Shown here: piece by piece, positions 1 through 6,419 of the stretch
How the letters are laid out: each line of letters starts with the position of its first letter
Numbering within the stretch: the stretch's first letter is position 1
Origin: a virus
Direction: 5' to 3' (one strand)
IMG/VR virus record: IMGVR_UViG_3300032213_001974
Coordinates: 1-61,885 of that record
Length of the DNA: 61,885 nucleotides
Notes under the pieces: generated by a model
Told to the model about the DNA's origin: nothing
The model's database searches: none
The model's input: the letters and a program-made list of their open reading frames with translations, nothing else
Translations under genes and position numbers: made by a program

Positions 1-117
1 GTCGTGCCAGTCGTGCCAGTCGTGCCAGTCGTGCCAGTCGTGCCAGTCGTGCCAGTCGTGCCAGTCGTGCCAGTCGTGCCAGTCGTGCCAGTCGTGCCAG
101 TCGTGCCAGTCGTGCCA
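1..117. repeat. 9-bp tandem repeat, 13 copies, at left window end
   Basis: Thirteen perfect copies of gtcgtgcca fill the first 117 bases, and the identical 117 bases close the window (61769-61885). On the minus strand the unit reads GGC ACG ACT (Gly-Thr-Thr), in frame with flanking coding sequence on both sides. The array therefore lies inside one leftward gene that crosses the window ends. The true copy number is unknown, because an assembler can collapse such an array. Confidence 0.97.
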
Positions 118-398
118 GCATTACGGGCTTGGCGAAGGATCTCCGCCTTCTGGGCGTTGGCCTCGGCAACGGATCGCTGCAAAAGGCGCTCCGAGTTGAC
201 TTCGTCTTCAGCAGAACGAATCCCGGAACCACGAGTCGCTTTCTCGTTCACACCTGCCTGAGCCCCGACTAAGTAAAGCTGCTCTGCGGCCCTGTCAAAG
301 CCAGCGCGCCTAGCGCGGCGAGCTTCCCGCTTCAAAGTCTGCGACTGCGATGAAAGTTGTCGCGGCGGGGTAGATAGGTTACCAGTCATCAACGGCAT
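1..398 (-). CDS. N-terminal part of junction-spanning Gly-Thr-Thr repeat protein
   Basis: This is the 5' part of a leftward gene that continues at the other end of the window (61885 down to 61039). It opens at ATG 398 (MPLMTGNLS); ATG 389 in the same frame is the alternative. About 94 residues rich in Arg, Gln, Glu and Ala and probably helical come first, followed by (Gly-Thr-Thr)n from position 117 outward. No family is recognised. It precedes a coiled-coil protein and the giant virion protein in the same direction, which suggests a virion-internal or ejected protein. The start has no convincing Shine-Dalgarno sequence. Function is inferred only from position. Confidence 0.8.
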   Translation of the reverse strand, partial: MPLMTGNLSTPPRQLSSQSQTLKREARRARRAGFDRAAEQLYLVGAQAGVNEKATRGSGIRSAEDEVNSERLLQRSVAEANAQKAEILRQARNAGTTGTTGTTGTTGTTGTTGTTGTTGTTGTTGTTGTTGT

Positions 399-453
399 TC
401 CGGAATAGTAACGGGGATTCCGGATTCATTCAATAGCCAAGTCAATCTAAATC

Positions 454-762
454 TTAGTTGAACTGGGCGTTTCTAGCTGCGTGATAGTCTGCGTGGTAGT
501 GGCGAAGGGCGTGGCAGTTGGCGCATAGCGGTATGCACTTTTCGATCTCCGCCATAATCGCTTCTCGCCCGAAGCCTTTGTTTACCATCGTGGCGATGGT
601 GGCTACCTTGTCCCGCAAGTGGTGGAAGTGGATCGCCGCGCCGTGTGAGTAGCCGCAGTCAGTGCAAGACAGCGTGTTCTTGTACTCGAAGAACCAGTCC
701 TTGTTCCGCCTCGCCGAGTTGCGACGGGCTTCGCGGTGCTTGTCTGGGTCTACGTAAGGCAT
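454..762 (-). CDS. HNH endonuclease-like protein (102 aa)
   Basis: This is a small nuclease-like protein with a treble-clef layout. CxxC at about residues 33-36 (SCTDCGY) is followed by IHFHHL near 45-50, the expected active-site His pair, and then CANCH near 80-84 completes the zinc site. The basic N-terminus (HREARRNSARR) could contact DNA. HNH proteins of about 100 residues are common in tailed phages, either as packaging partners of terminase or as free-standing nicking enzymes. This one lies downstream of TerL in the same leftward block, separated from it by a membrane-protein gene, tRNAs and a small basic protein, so a packaging role is possible but not shown. Start ATG 762 is the only good one. 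Confidence 0.8.
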   Translation of the reverse strand: MPYVDPDKHREARRNSARRNKDWFFEYKNTLSCTDCGYSHGAAIHFHHLRDKVATIATMVNKGFGREAIMAEIEKCIPLCANCHALRHYHADYHAARNAQFN

Positions 763-781
763 ATTAATGTCTTACAATTAA

Positions 782-1063
782 CTACCACTTAATTTTGTCA
801 GCCCACCATGCCGCGCTAAGTTTTCCCTTGGCGATGTTCTTCATGTGGCGCGCTCGGAAGGCTTCCCGGCGTTTGCGGTAAGAGGCAGACTCGCCTTCTT
901 TCTTGGGGGACCCAGACACGCCCTGCTGGCCAAAGCGGATCGTTTTTACGGTTTCGCCTGCCTTGGCGACCACTACGTGGGACTTGGTAGGGTGGCTCGG
1001 AGTTCGCTTCGGCTTGTTGTAGCCGGAAACTCCAGCGCGTTCTAGGCGAGGGTCTTTGCTCAT
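782..1063 (-). CDS. Small basic conserved phage protein (93 aa)
   Basis: The protein is Lys/Arg-rich, with SKDPRLERAGVSGYNKPKR at the N-terminus, a central IRFGQQGVSGSP segment, a basic stretch (YRKRREAFRARHMKN) and the C-terminal AAWWADKIKW. I recall similar small basic proteins in other phages, including marine podoviruses, but I cannot name the family with certainty. It has no catalytic motif. The composition suggests nucleic-acid binding. It lies 19 bp upstream of the HNH gene and downstream of the tRNA cluster on the same strand. ATG 1063 is the first in-frame ATG. Confidence 0.75.
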   Translation of the reverse strand: MSKDPRLERAGVSGYNKPKRTPSHPTKSHVVVAKAGETVKTIRFGQQGVSGSPKKEGESASYRKRREAFRARHMKNIAKGKLSAAWWADKIKW

Positions 1064-1232
1064 AGGCAGGAAAGTATATCCGGTTACCGCGTCCGGAGCA
1101 AGCCTTTCGTACTTGCGGCTTCAGCCCGCCCAGTTTGAGTCCAAAGACTTGGCTGGGCTCTTGCTGCGTCTATCACGTTCTCTGAGCCTGTGCGCTCCTC
1201 CAGATTCTCCAGAAGCAGGCCATTGAAATAGG

Positions 1233-1304
1233 TGCTCTCTGAAGGAATCGAACCTCCATTAGCCGGGTAGAAACCGGGAGTCCTATCCGTTGAACGAAGA
1301 GAGC
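1233..1304 (-). tRNA. tRNA-Arg (UCU)
   Basis: This is a good cloverleaf on the minus strand. The acceptor pairs GCUCUCU/AGAGAGC, the D stem is GUUC/GGAC with GG in the loop, and the anticodon loop UUUCUAC gives anticodon UCU. The T arm is GGAGG-UUCGAUU-CCUUC. The anticodon stem has one outer C-C mismatch. CCA is not encoded (discriminator A is followed by CCU), so host CCA addition would be needed. It would read AGA, a rare codon in many G+C-rich hosts. Confidence 0.9.
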
Positions 1305-1310
1305 TTAAAG

Positions 1311-1385
1311 TGGTCGCGGGGGCGAGAATCGAACTCGCGTCACGACGGCTTATGAGACCTCGGGAGAACCAGCACTCTCCCCGCA
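1311..1385 (-). tRNA. tRNA-Met (CAU), CCA encoded
   Basis: The acceptor is UGCGGGG/CCCCGCG with a weak U-G first pair, discriminator A and an encoded CCA. The anticodon loop is CUCAUAA, and the T arm GCGAG-UUCGAUU-CUCGC is textbook. The anticodon stem is imperfect, with a bulge or mismatch. The CAU anticodon is compatible with elongator Met, initiator Met or lysidine-modified Ile2. The weak 1-72 pair recalls initiators, but the three G-C pairs of the initiator anticodon stem are absent. It lies 6 bp upstream of tRNA-Arg in the reading direction. Confidence 0.85.
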
Positions 1386-1394
1386 GTTGAAAGT

Positions 1395-1465
1395 TGGGGC
1401 CGAAGTGGGGTTCCACACCCACATTTCCCAGTCAAAACTGGGGTCCTAGTGTTGGACGATTCGGC
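1395..1465 (-). tRNA. tRNA-like cloverleaf, possibly Gln (UUG), atypical
   Basis: A cloverleaf-like fold can be drawn. The acceptor is GCCGAA/UUCGGC followed by C and an encoded CCA, and the D stem is UCC/GGA. The anticodon arm CCCAG-UUUUGA-CUGGG has only a 6-nt loop, and the T arm GUGGG-UGUGGAAC-CCCAC has an 8-nt non-consensus loop. The D loop lacks GG. It may be a decayed or highly divergent tRNA, with UUG the likeliest anticodon. It lies directly upstream of two genuine tRNAs. A 68-codon ORF overlaps it. Confidence 0.42.
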
Positions 1466-1542
1466 GTTGAAGTCGTCTCTCCGACTGTCACGGTGGTCGC
1501 TGTTTGCGGCCCAAGCCCACACCGTTTGCATCAGGCGCAAAA

Positions 1543-1953
1543 TCATTTTCCGATGGAGTCAACGAAGCGCCAAGCTTCTTTCTCCTGCTCGCGCACCCAC
1601 TTGTTCGGGTCACGAAAATCAGGGGCGACATACATTCGCCGCTCAGGCCAGTAGCGGTCAACACGGGGAGGACGCTCCGCTACTAGCGTGTGCTGTGTTG
1701 GGGTGGCGACAGGTGCCGGGCGCTGGGACAAAATCACTCTCTGCGCTTCGCATGCAGGCAGTGGTGCAGGAGGCTCGCTGCGTTTTGTGGCGGGTTCCGC
1801 CGATAGCGTCAAAGACACCAAAGCCAAGGTGAGCAGCCCGCGGAGGAGAAAGCCAAAGGCAAAGCTGAACAAGCAGGCGAGAGGTATGAGGGCATCGACA
1901 AGGCGGAGAGGTTCGCCAAAAGATGGGAGGAACTTGGAGCGCGTTACAGGCAT
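1543..1953 (-). CDS. Single-pass membrane protein of unknown function (136 aa)
   Basis: A hydrophobic stretch at about residues 18-48 (LVDALIPLACLFSFAFGFLL, then LLTLALVSLTL) forms one long or two short membrane segments. A Pro-rich, Arg-rich soluble tail of about 85 residues follows, ending WRFVDSIGK. No family is recognised. An inner-membrane spanin-like or host-membrane role is possible, but the tail has no coiled coil. ATG 1953 is preferred over an upstream ATG at 1992 because the extra residues are unlike coding sequence. The duplicated structured element (2041-2145) lies directly upstream in the reading direction and could control it. Confidence 0.6.
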   Translation of the reverse strand: MPVTRSKFLPSFGEPLRLVDALIPLACLFSFAFGFLLRGLLTLALVSLTLSAEPATKRSEPPAPLPACEAQRVILSQRPAPVATPTQHTLVAERPPRVDRYWPERRMYVAPDFRDPNKWVREQEKEAWRFVDSIGK

Positions 1954-2040
1954 GGCGGGACTATCGCACGAAAACCGCGGAGCCGTCAACACAAAAGTTG
2001 CGCCCGCTCCGCCGACAAAACCTAGTAGAACTGCGCTACT

Positions 2041-2145
2041 AAACCGCTACACTACTATAGAGGAAGGAAAAAGTTTACGTTCCCCCTGCATACATGTGCG
2101 TAGTCTCTTATTCTTTTTAGGCGGAGCCCTGTAGTGTAGCGGTTT
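2041..2145. repeat. Duplicated structured element, copy A
   Basis: The 105-bp element is bounded by a perfect 15-bp inverted repeat (AAACCGCTACACTAC at 2041-2055 and its complement at 2131-2145). The interior shares long identical blocks with copy B at 36730-36833, including ggaaaaagttta and catgtgcgtagtctcttatt. The outer stem bases differ from copy B but stay paired on both sides. It lies directly upstream of a leftward gene. It could be an RNA element, a promoter or operator, or a replication or packaging site. Nothing in it identifies which. Confidence 0.8.
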
Positions 2146-2204
2146 CGTCGATCGACTCGCTTACCCGCTACGCCCCGCCGCTCTAGGCGAAACCCGGATT
2201 CAAA

Positions 2205-2293
2205 ACTAATCAGGAATCCCTTTGAAACGATTGTTGGAGACACGAATCCGTTATTAGGAATTCCTAATTCGTGACTCGTGATTCCTGATTAGT
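2205..2293 (-). terminator. Nested inverted repeats downstream of TerL
   Basis: Perfect 14-bp arms (ACTAATCAGGAATC at 2205-2218 and its complement at 2280-2293) enclose a perfect 16-bp palindrome, ATTAGGAATTCCTAAT, at 2253-2268. Read leftward, the far arm is followed by TTTT, so it could end the terL transcript. The large loop makes it an unusual intrinsic terminator. A processing or protein-binding site is an alternative. It belongs to a dispersed family of GANTC-rich motifs in this genome. Confidence 0.5.
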
Positions 2294-2303
2294 ACTTCTC
2301 AGG

Positions 2304-4061
2304 TCATTCATCCAGCAGCATGCTGTGGTGTGACTGGCTAATGACATCCAGTTTTTTGTAAGTATAATTTTTCCTAAGCACGGCCATCCCGTCGTCATTT
2401 TTTATCGGTTCCACAGCCAGAAAACTGAACCGTTCGCGGGCCAATTCGAGCATGATGAAGCCAGCATCCGCCAAGTCGGGCGAGTGTCCCATTCGCTTTT
2501 TGAAGTCCGCCTTGCTCTCTACCTTCATCCTCAATCCGCTGCTCCCCTTTACTGTTTCGTAATTCCGGGCGCACATGTCCTTCGCCATTTCGTTGGGGAT
2601 TCCCCGTAGCTGGCGGCAGCGGATCAGCTCCTTGCCTACGAACCAAAGCTCGCTGACACGGTTGGCGTAGAGTTCTTTCGCCTCGCGCCTGTCATTCATC
2701 GAGACGCGCTTGGAAGAGGCAGACCCTTGGAAGTTCACGCGCAGGATCTGAGGCGACCACTCTGTTGCCAGTACGTCACAGAAGGGATTGCCCGCACTGG
2801 TGGCGTCAACTGCGAGGTTCTCTGGCAGGATGCCCCGCTTCTCGCAGTGCGCCTTGACCTGCTGGACAATCTGGAAAGTTCGCGGCACTGCCTTGTTGTT
2901 GGCGTCGTCAAATAGCTTGACGTACTCCTTGAACTGCAAGACGAACTGTCCAAGGTTGTCGTAGCCCAGCTCGCCGAACATCAGCATCGTGTCGTCCCCG
3001 CCGTTTGTGAAAGACGGGTCGAGTGCTGCGACCTTCACGATTCCGGTCAGTTGCTCGGACGAGCAGGCGCTGGATCGGTTCAGCTCTGATTCGGTGTAGA
3101 TGCCTTCCGCCTCGTCAGAGTCGAAAAAGATGGCGCGATACATTCGCATGTAGCCGCGACTGTTCGGACCCATCTGTTCCTTGCTGACTTCCACGCCCTC
3201 GCGGGTAGGGAGGTAGGGATACGGTGGTTCGTCAAAGTCGAAGTTGGGCGACTGCTCCGCGTCAAAGCGTAAGAAAAGCCCACCGTACTTGGTGCGCCAT
3301 TGCAGCGCGACGTGCGGGTCCACGCTGTCCCAGCCGCCTACTGGCTCCGACCACACACCGAAGGCATCAAAGCGGGAGTTCGGGTTGGACGCGGCGCGGA
3401 GGCGGAAGTACGGATTCTGCGTCATGTTGGACAGACCCGCCTGCACGATCGCCTCGGACAATTCTGAAAGCTCGTCGGCGATCAGGATGACACGCTCATT
3501 GTGCATCCCGATCAACTTACCCACGGCATCGCGGGTCTGCTTCTTTTCCGCGGCGATCAGGCGAATGCCTGCCGTTTCAAGGATGGTTCCGTCCGGCGTG
3601 ACGTAGGCAGCTGACCCGATAGAGTCTCGAACCTTGATCGGGATTCCGTCAACGGCATCCAGAAGCTTGATAATCGCACCCCAGATACGGGTTCGTGATG
3701 CCTGAAGCGTGGTGGAGGTAACCAGAACCAGCGTCTCGGAAGGAGCGCAAAGCCATTCCACAATCGCGTAGGCGGCAAGGGTGTAGGACTTGCCCGAACC
3801 AGCAGACCCTCCAAGGGCTAGATACTTCTCACGAACGCAGGCGCGGACTGTCTGCTCCGCCCACTTGTGCTTGACGCAAAGCGGTTTCTCCTGATCGTTG
3901 TTCCAGAGAATGTCAGCGATTTCCCAGAAGCAGTGTTCCCGGACTCCGGGGAACTCGTGGTGGCGAAAAGCGTAGAGATAGGCGGTCAGCACGTTGCATG
4001 GTGCGATGGACAGTCCGCTGATTTCCCAGCTGCCGTCCACTTGAAGTTGAAGTCGGGCCAT
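2304..4061 (-). CDS. terL: Terminase large subunit
   Basis: This is the DNA-packaging motor with ATPase and headful or cos nuclease. With start ATG 4061 (585 aa), Walker A GGSAGSGKS is at about 84-92 and Walker B VILIADE ends at about 197. An RNase H-like nuclease follows, with VAALDPSF (first Asp), LAVDATSAGNPF and the C-terminal acidic HSPDLADAG. The length is typical. ATG 4094 and a non-ATG start at 4172 are in frame, but the added residues are Arg/Lys-rich and not TerL-like. It starts the leftward block, divergently from the rightward early block, and is on the opposite strand from the TerS candidate (4594-5136). Confidence 0.95.
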   Translation of the reverse strand: MARLQLQVDGSWEISGLSIAPCNVLTAYLYAFRHHEFPGVREHCFWEIADILWNNDQEKPLCVKHKWAEQTVRACVREKYLALGGSAGSGKSYTLAAYAIVEWLCAPSETLVLVTSTTLQASRTRIWGAIIKLLDAVDGIPIKVRDSIGSAAYVTPDGTILETAGIRLIAAEKKQTRDAVGKLIGMHNERVILIADELSELSEAIVQAGLSNMTQNPYFRLRAASNPNSRFDAFGVWSEPVGGWDSVDPHVALQWRTKYGGLFLRFDAEQSPNFDFDEPPYPYLPTREGVEVSKEQMGPNSRGYMRMYRAIFFDSDEAEGIYTESELNRSSACSSEQLTGIVKVAALDPSFTNGGDDTMLMFGELGYDNLGQFVLQFKEYVKLFDDANNKAVPRTFQIVQQVKAHCEKRGILPENLAVDATSAGNPFCDVLATEWSPQILRVNFQGSASSKRVSMNDRREAKELYANRVSELWFVGKELIRCRQLRGIPNEMAKDMCARNYETVKGSSGLRMKVESKADFKKRMGHSPDLADAGFIMLELARERFSFLAVEPIKNDDGMAVLRKNYTYKKLDVISQSHHSMLLDE

Positions 4062-4086
4062 ATTTTTCTTGCAAGGGTCCCGTGAA

Positions 4087-4125
4087 TTGTGCATGTTTCG
4101 AGCTGTCAATACCAGCCTATACAAT
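4087..4125 (+). promoter_or_regulatory. Candidate sigma70-type promoter for rightward early block
   Basis: TACAAT at 4120-4125 resembles a -10 box just before ATG 4131. The upstream TTGTGC at 4087-4092 is too far and TTCGAG at 4097-4102 is a poor -35, so the match is partial. A promoter is expected here because genes diverge from this gap. Confidence 0.3.
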
Positions 4126-4130
4126 GACGT

Positions 4131-4307
4131 ATGAATGAAGAACGCTTCCTTACGTGGTTCATCGCGAACCAATCCGACCTCGAAGAAGCCCGCGCCGATG
4201 TCGAGGAAATCCTAGAGAACGTCTACCGCAGGTTGAAACTCACCGAGGATTCTCCGCAAGTGGAACTGCTTCACGAATACCTGTTCAACGGATACGAACC
4301 GCTGTGA
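4131..4307 (+). CDS. Small acidic protein (58 aa), first gene of rightward block
   Basis: The ORF opens at ATG 4131 (MNEERFLTWFIANQSD) and ends at TGA 4307. It is helical and acidic, with DLEEARADVEEILENVYRR, and no family is recognised. Its stop overlaps the GTG start of the HAD-like gene (gTGA), which supports translation by coupling. It is the first gene after the divergent promoter gap, a position where early phage genes often encode small host-takeover proteins. That role is inference only. Confidence 0.65.
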   Translation: MNEERFLTWFIANQSDLEEARADVEEILENVYRRLKLTEDSPQVELLHEYLFNGYEPL

Positions 4308-4597
4308 TCATCGCAATCGACTACGACCGGACTTGGTCAGCAGACCCCACTACTTGGAATGCAGTCTACAAGCTTCTGCGGGAGCGGGGCCACCAAGTGA
4401 TCATGGTAACCGGGCGCAAACAGTGGTCCGACGACATGAAGTACGGCAACCTCCCCGCCGATCTGAGAATCTACTACACGAACGGACAACTTAAAGAGTG
4501 GTCGCTTAGAACCCAGCGGGGACCCAAAGTAGACATCTGGATCGACGACATGCCCGGCATGATCCAAAACTGCAAGATCCTCCAAGGAGACCTATGA
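4304..4597 (+). CDS. HAD-like phosphatase-type hydrolase (97 aa)
   Basis: It begins at GTG 4304, overlapping the previous stop. The N-terminal IIAIDYDRTWS carries the HAD motif I pattern DxD followed by T. GHQVIMVTGRKQ supplies a motif II-like Thr/Ser position, and the C-terminal VDIWIDDMPGMI is the acidic motif IV. At about 97 residues there is no cap domain. Short HAD proteins in phages may act on nucleotides or on phosphorylated nucleic-acid ends. With an RNA ligase 1 kb downstream, an end-processing role is attractive but unproven. It overlaps the next gene by ATGA. Confidence 0.75.
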   Translation: MIIAIDYDRTWSADPTTWNAVYKLLRERGHQVIMVTGRKQWSDDMKYGNLPADLRIYYTNGQLKEWSLRTQRGPKVDIWIDDMPGMIQNCKILQGDL

Positions 4598-5136
4598 GCA
4601 CCGCCCACCCCACCGCAGTAAAGAAGAAGGCCTTGAAGCTCTGGCGCGACGGGCACAAGACCGCGTCCATCTCCAGAGCGGTAGGCGTATCAGTCGCCAC
4701 GATCACGCGTTGGGCGAGGGAAGCCAAAGCAGTTCGCCGAGGTTCCGTGGAGGAACTGGTGGACGATACCGACTTCGTCCTGCCAATCGAAAAGGACGAG
4801 TCCATCCCGCTGGTACGCATCCAAGAGTCGGAGAAACGTGACGCCGTTTTGGCGACTGCGGTTCAGACTGCGGCTACTCCCGCCGACCAGTACAACGCCT
4901 TTGTCGCGGCGAAAGGAACCGAGATTCTCCAGCAGGCACTCAACAGCGGCGTCCTCGTCCCGAAGACCTACAGCGATATCCAGAAGCTGGACGCCATGAT
5001 TCGGGATAGTCTTGGCCTGAACAACAAGAAAGGTGGCGGAATCGGGGGCCGGATCAGCATTGACCTGAAGGTCCTCCAAGCCCAGCCCGCCAAGGGAACC
5101 ATCGAGGCCGAAGTCGTTGATCCGGAAGAGGACTAA
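4594..5136 (+). CDS. Helix-turn-helix protein, candidate terminase small subunit (180 aa)
   Basis: An N-terminal helix-turn-helix (residues 8-40, LKLWRDGHKTASISRAVGV then TITRWAREAKA) is followed by a helical region with DQYNAFVAAKGTEILQQ and LDAMIRDSLGLNNKKGGG. The tail contains IEAEVV. HTH, oligomerising helices and an acidic tail is the general plan of terminase small subunits, which recognise the packaging site. An early transcription regulator with a resolvase-type HTH is the alternative. It is on the opposite strand from TerL and about 530 bp away. It is coupled to the HAD gene by ATGA. Confidence 0.55.
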   Translation: MSTAHPTAVKKKALKLWRDGHKTASISRAVGVSVATITRWAREAKAVRRGSVEELVDDTDFVLPIEKDESIPLVRIQESEKRDAVLATAVQTAATPADQYNAFVAAKGTEILQQALNSGVLVPKTYSDIQKLDAMIRDSLGLNNKKGGGIGGRISIDLKVLQAQPAKGTIEAEVVDPEED

Positions 5137-5191
5137 AATTTCTGAGATTTTTATTGACCCGGAGTCCGGATTCTGGGATACGTGGTTCGTG

Positions 5192-5350
5192 ATGAACAAA
5201 GACGAACTAAAAATGCTGGTGGGCGGAATCACCGCCGCCGCTGAAGCCCTAGACCTGACCTTTGAAGAAGTGATGGAAGCTTTGGAAGACGGACAAGCCC
5301 TGAACTGCAAGCAGCTCGACCAGCTACTGGATTACCGCGAAACCCTCTGA
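5192..5350 (+). CDS. Small acidic helical protein (52 aa)
   Basis: The sequence MNKDELKMLVGGITAAAEAL is followed by two acidic helices (FEEVMEALEDGQ and CKQLDQLLDYRE). No family is recognised. ATG 5192 is preferred. The frame is open upstream to a TTG at 5117 inside the previous gene, so a longer 77-residue form cannot be excluded. It is followed 4 bp later by the next gene. Neither start has a clear Shine-Dalgarno sequence. Confidence 0.55.
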   Translation: MNKDELKMLVGGITAAAEALDLTFEEVMEALEDGQALNCKQLDQLLDYRETL

Positions 5351-5353
5351 ACC

Positions 5354-5599
5354 ATGCAATTCGTAACTACCCCCATCCCGCCCTCGCGAGCAGGTCGCCG
5401 GAAAGGTTCCTACTCGGAACTCGGCAAGGCGATCCGTGGACTGGAAGTAGGACAAGCAGTCCTCGTTCCGGTCGCCGGGCCAGCCCATATCGGAAACATC
5501 CGCCGCCATGCGGCGAGAGTCGGAAGCGAAACCGGAAAGAAGTTCTCGGTGCGATTGGATGAAGCAGCTAACAAAGTAGGAGTCTGGAGGAAATCATGA
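5354..5599 (+). CDS. Small basic conserved-type phage protein (81 aa)
   Basis: The sequence contains YSELGKAIRGLEVGQAVLVP near residue 20 and then IGNIRRHAARVGSETGKKFS and a C-terminal VGVWRKS. The pattern of a short beta segment, basic helix and strand is seen in small phage DNA-binding proteins of unknown role. I do not recognise a named family with certainty. Its TGA overlaps the ATG of the RNA ligase (ATGA), so the two are probably translated together. Confidence 0.7.
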   Translation: MQFVTTPIPPSRAGRRKGSYSELGKAIRGLEVGQAVLVPVAGPAHIGNIRRHAARVGSETGKKFSVRLDEAANKVGVWRKS

Positions 5600-6198
5600 G
5601 TGACATCAAGTTTGCAGAGTTCCCCAAGATGGCTAGGCTGTCTAGGGAAGCCATCATCACGGAAAAGATTGACGGCACGAATGCCCAGATCCTGATTACG
5701 CCGGAAGGCGAGATCAGGGCGGGATCTCGTAACCGCTGGATCACGCCGCAGTCTGACAATTACGGCTTCGCCTCATGGGTAGAAGCCCACAAGGAAGAGC
5801 TACTACAGCTCGGACCCGGTCGCCACTTTGGCGAGTGGTGGGGTGCTGGCATTCAACGACGCTACGACCTTAAAGAAAAGCGACTTAGCCTGTTCAATGT
5901 GACCCGGTGGTGCTTGCACGGCGAAGAGCCGCAGCAAATCCCAACAGGCAATCCGCTTGTCGAGAAGTTCCAAGATGTTCTTCCGCCCTGCGTTGGCCTT
6001 GTCCCGATTCTCTATCGCGGAATCTTCTCGACTGAAATCGTGGACTCAGTACTCAGCGATCTAGCGGAGGCTGGCAGCGTAGCGGCTCCGGGATTCCGGA
6101 ATCCGGAAGGCGTTGTCGTCTTCCACACAGCAGGACAGGTCGGGTTCAAGAAGACCCTTGAGAACGACGGAATCCCTAAATCACTTGTCAAGCCATGA
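5596..6198 (+). CDS. RNA ligase, T4 Rnl2-like nucleotidyltransferase (200 aa)
   Basis: The nucleotidyltransferase signature EKIDGTN at residues 23-29 supplies the adenylated Lys24. HFGEWWGAGIQ, PEGVVVFH (motif IV) and GFKKTLEND (motif V) follow in the expected order. At 200 residues it is essentially the catalytic core, shorter than T4 RNA ligase 2 (334 aa), without the C-terminal domain. RNA ligases in phages repair tRNAs cut by host anticodon nucleases. The tRNA cluster and a nearby HAD phosphatase-like gene fit that role. The position in the early block is consistent with a counter-defence function. It overlaps the next gene by ATGA. Confidence 0.88.
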   Translation: MSDIKFAEFPKMARLSREAIITEKIDGTNAQILITPEGEIRAGSRNRWITPQSDNYGFASWVEAHKEELLQLGPGRHFGEWWGAGIQRRYDLKEKRLSLFNVTRWCLHGEEPQQIPTGNPLVEKFQDVLPPCVGLVPILYRGIFSTEIVDSVLSDLAEAGSVAAPGFRNPEGVVVFHTAGQVGFKKTLENDGIPKSLVKP

Positions 6199-6398
6199 GC
6201 CACAAAGGAAGCTGGTCCCGCGTAAACGATCGTAAAGCGTTCGCGAACAACTACGATGCGATCTTCCGTAAGAAGGAGCCCTACACGGTTGACGAACTCA
6301 AAGGCGTCAACAGCTATGACTTCTACAATCAGCGGTATAGCGAAGCTTGCCCATGCCACGAGTCACTTGAAACCGTACTCGACGACCCGGATACCTGA
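6195..6398 (+). CDS. Hypothetical protein (67 aa)
   Basis: MSHKGSWSRVNDRKAFANNYDAIFRKK resembles the N-terminus of small phage proteins often found near replication genes, but I cannot assign a family. The C-terminus is acidic with a CPCH cluster (EACPCHESLE). It starts inside the RNA ligase stop (ATGA), so it is co-translated with that gene. Twenty-one bases separate it from the next start. Confidence 0.65.
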   Translation: MSHKGSWSRVNDRKAFANNYDAIFRKKEPYTVDELKGVNSYDFYNQRYSEACPCHESLETVLDDPDT

Positions 6399-6419
6399 AT
6401 CGTTTATCCCTTTGATTTT

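Noticed and set aside
1-117. True long terminal repeats of a linear genome
   Set aside because: The identical ends are a pure 9-bp tandem array inside one gene, which is better explained by assembly cut and overlap than by packaged terminal repeats.
1340-1546. Leftward 68-codon ORF coupled by ATGA to the 1543-1953 gene
   Set aside because: It runs through the tRNA-Met and tRNA-like sequences and its translation is Arg/Ser-rich without family features. It might be translated at its start only.
2041-2060. T7/SP6-like promoter core (CACTACTATAGAGGA)
   Set aside because: It resembles single-subunit RNA polymerase promoters, but no such polymerase gene is visible in the genome and copy B differs at the key bases.
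5117-5191. TTG start extending the 52-aa gene upstream
   Set aside because: It would overlap the previous gene and add weak sequence. ATG 5192 is a simpler start, although not proven.
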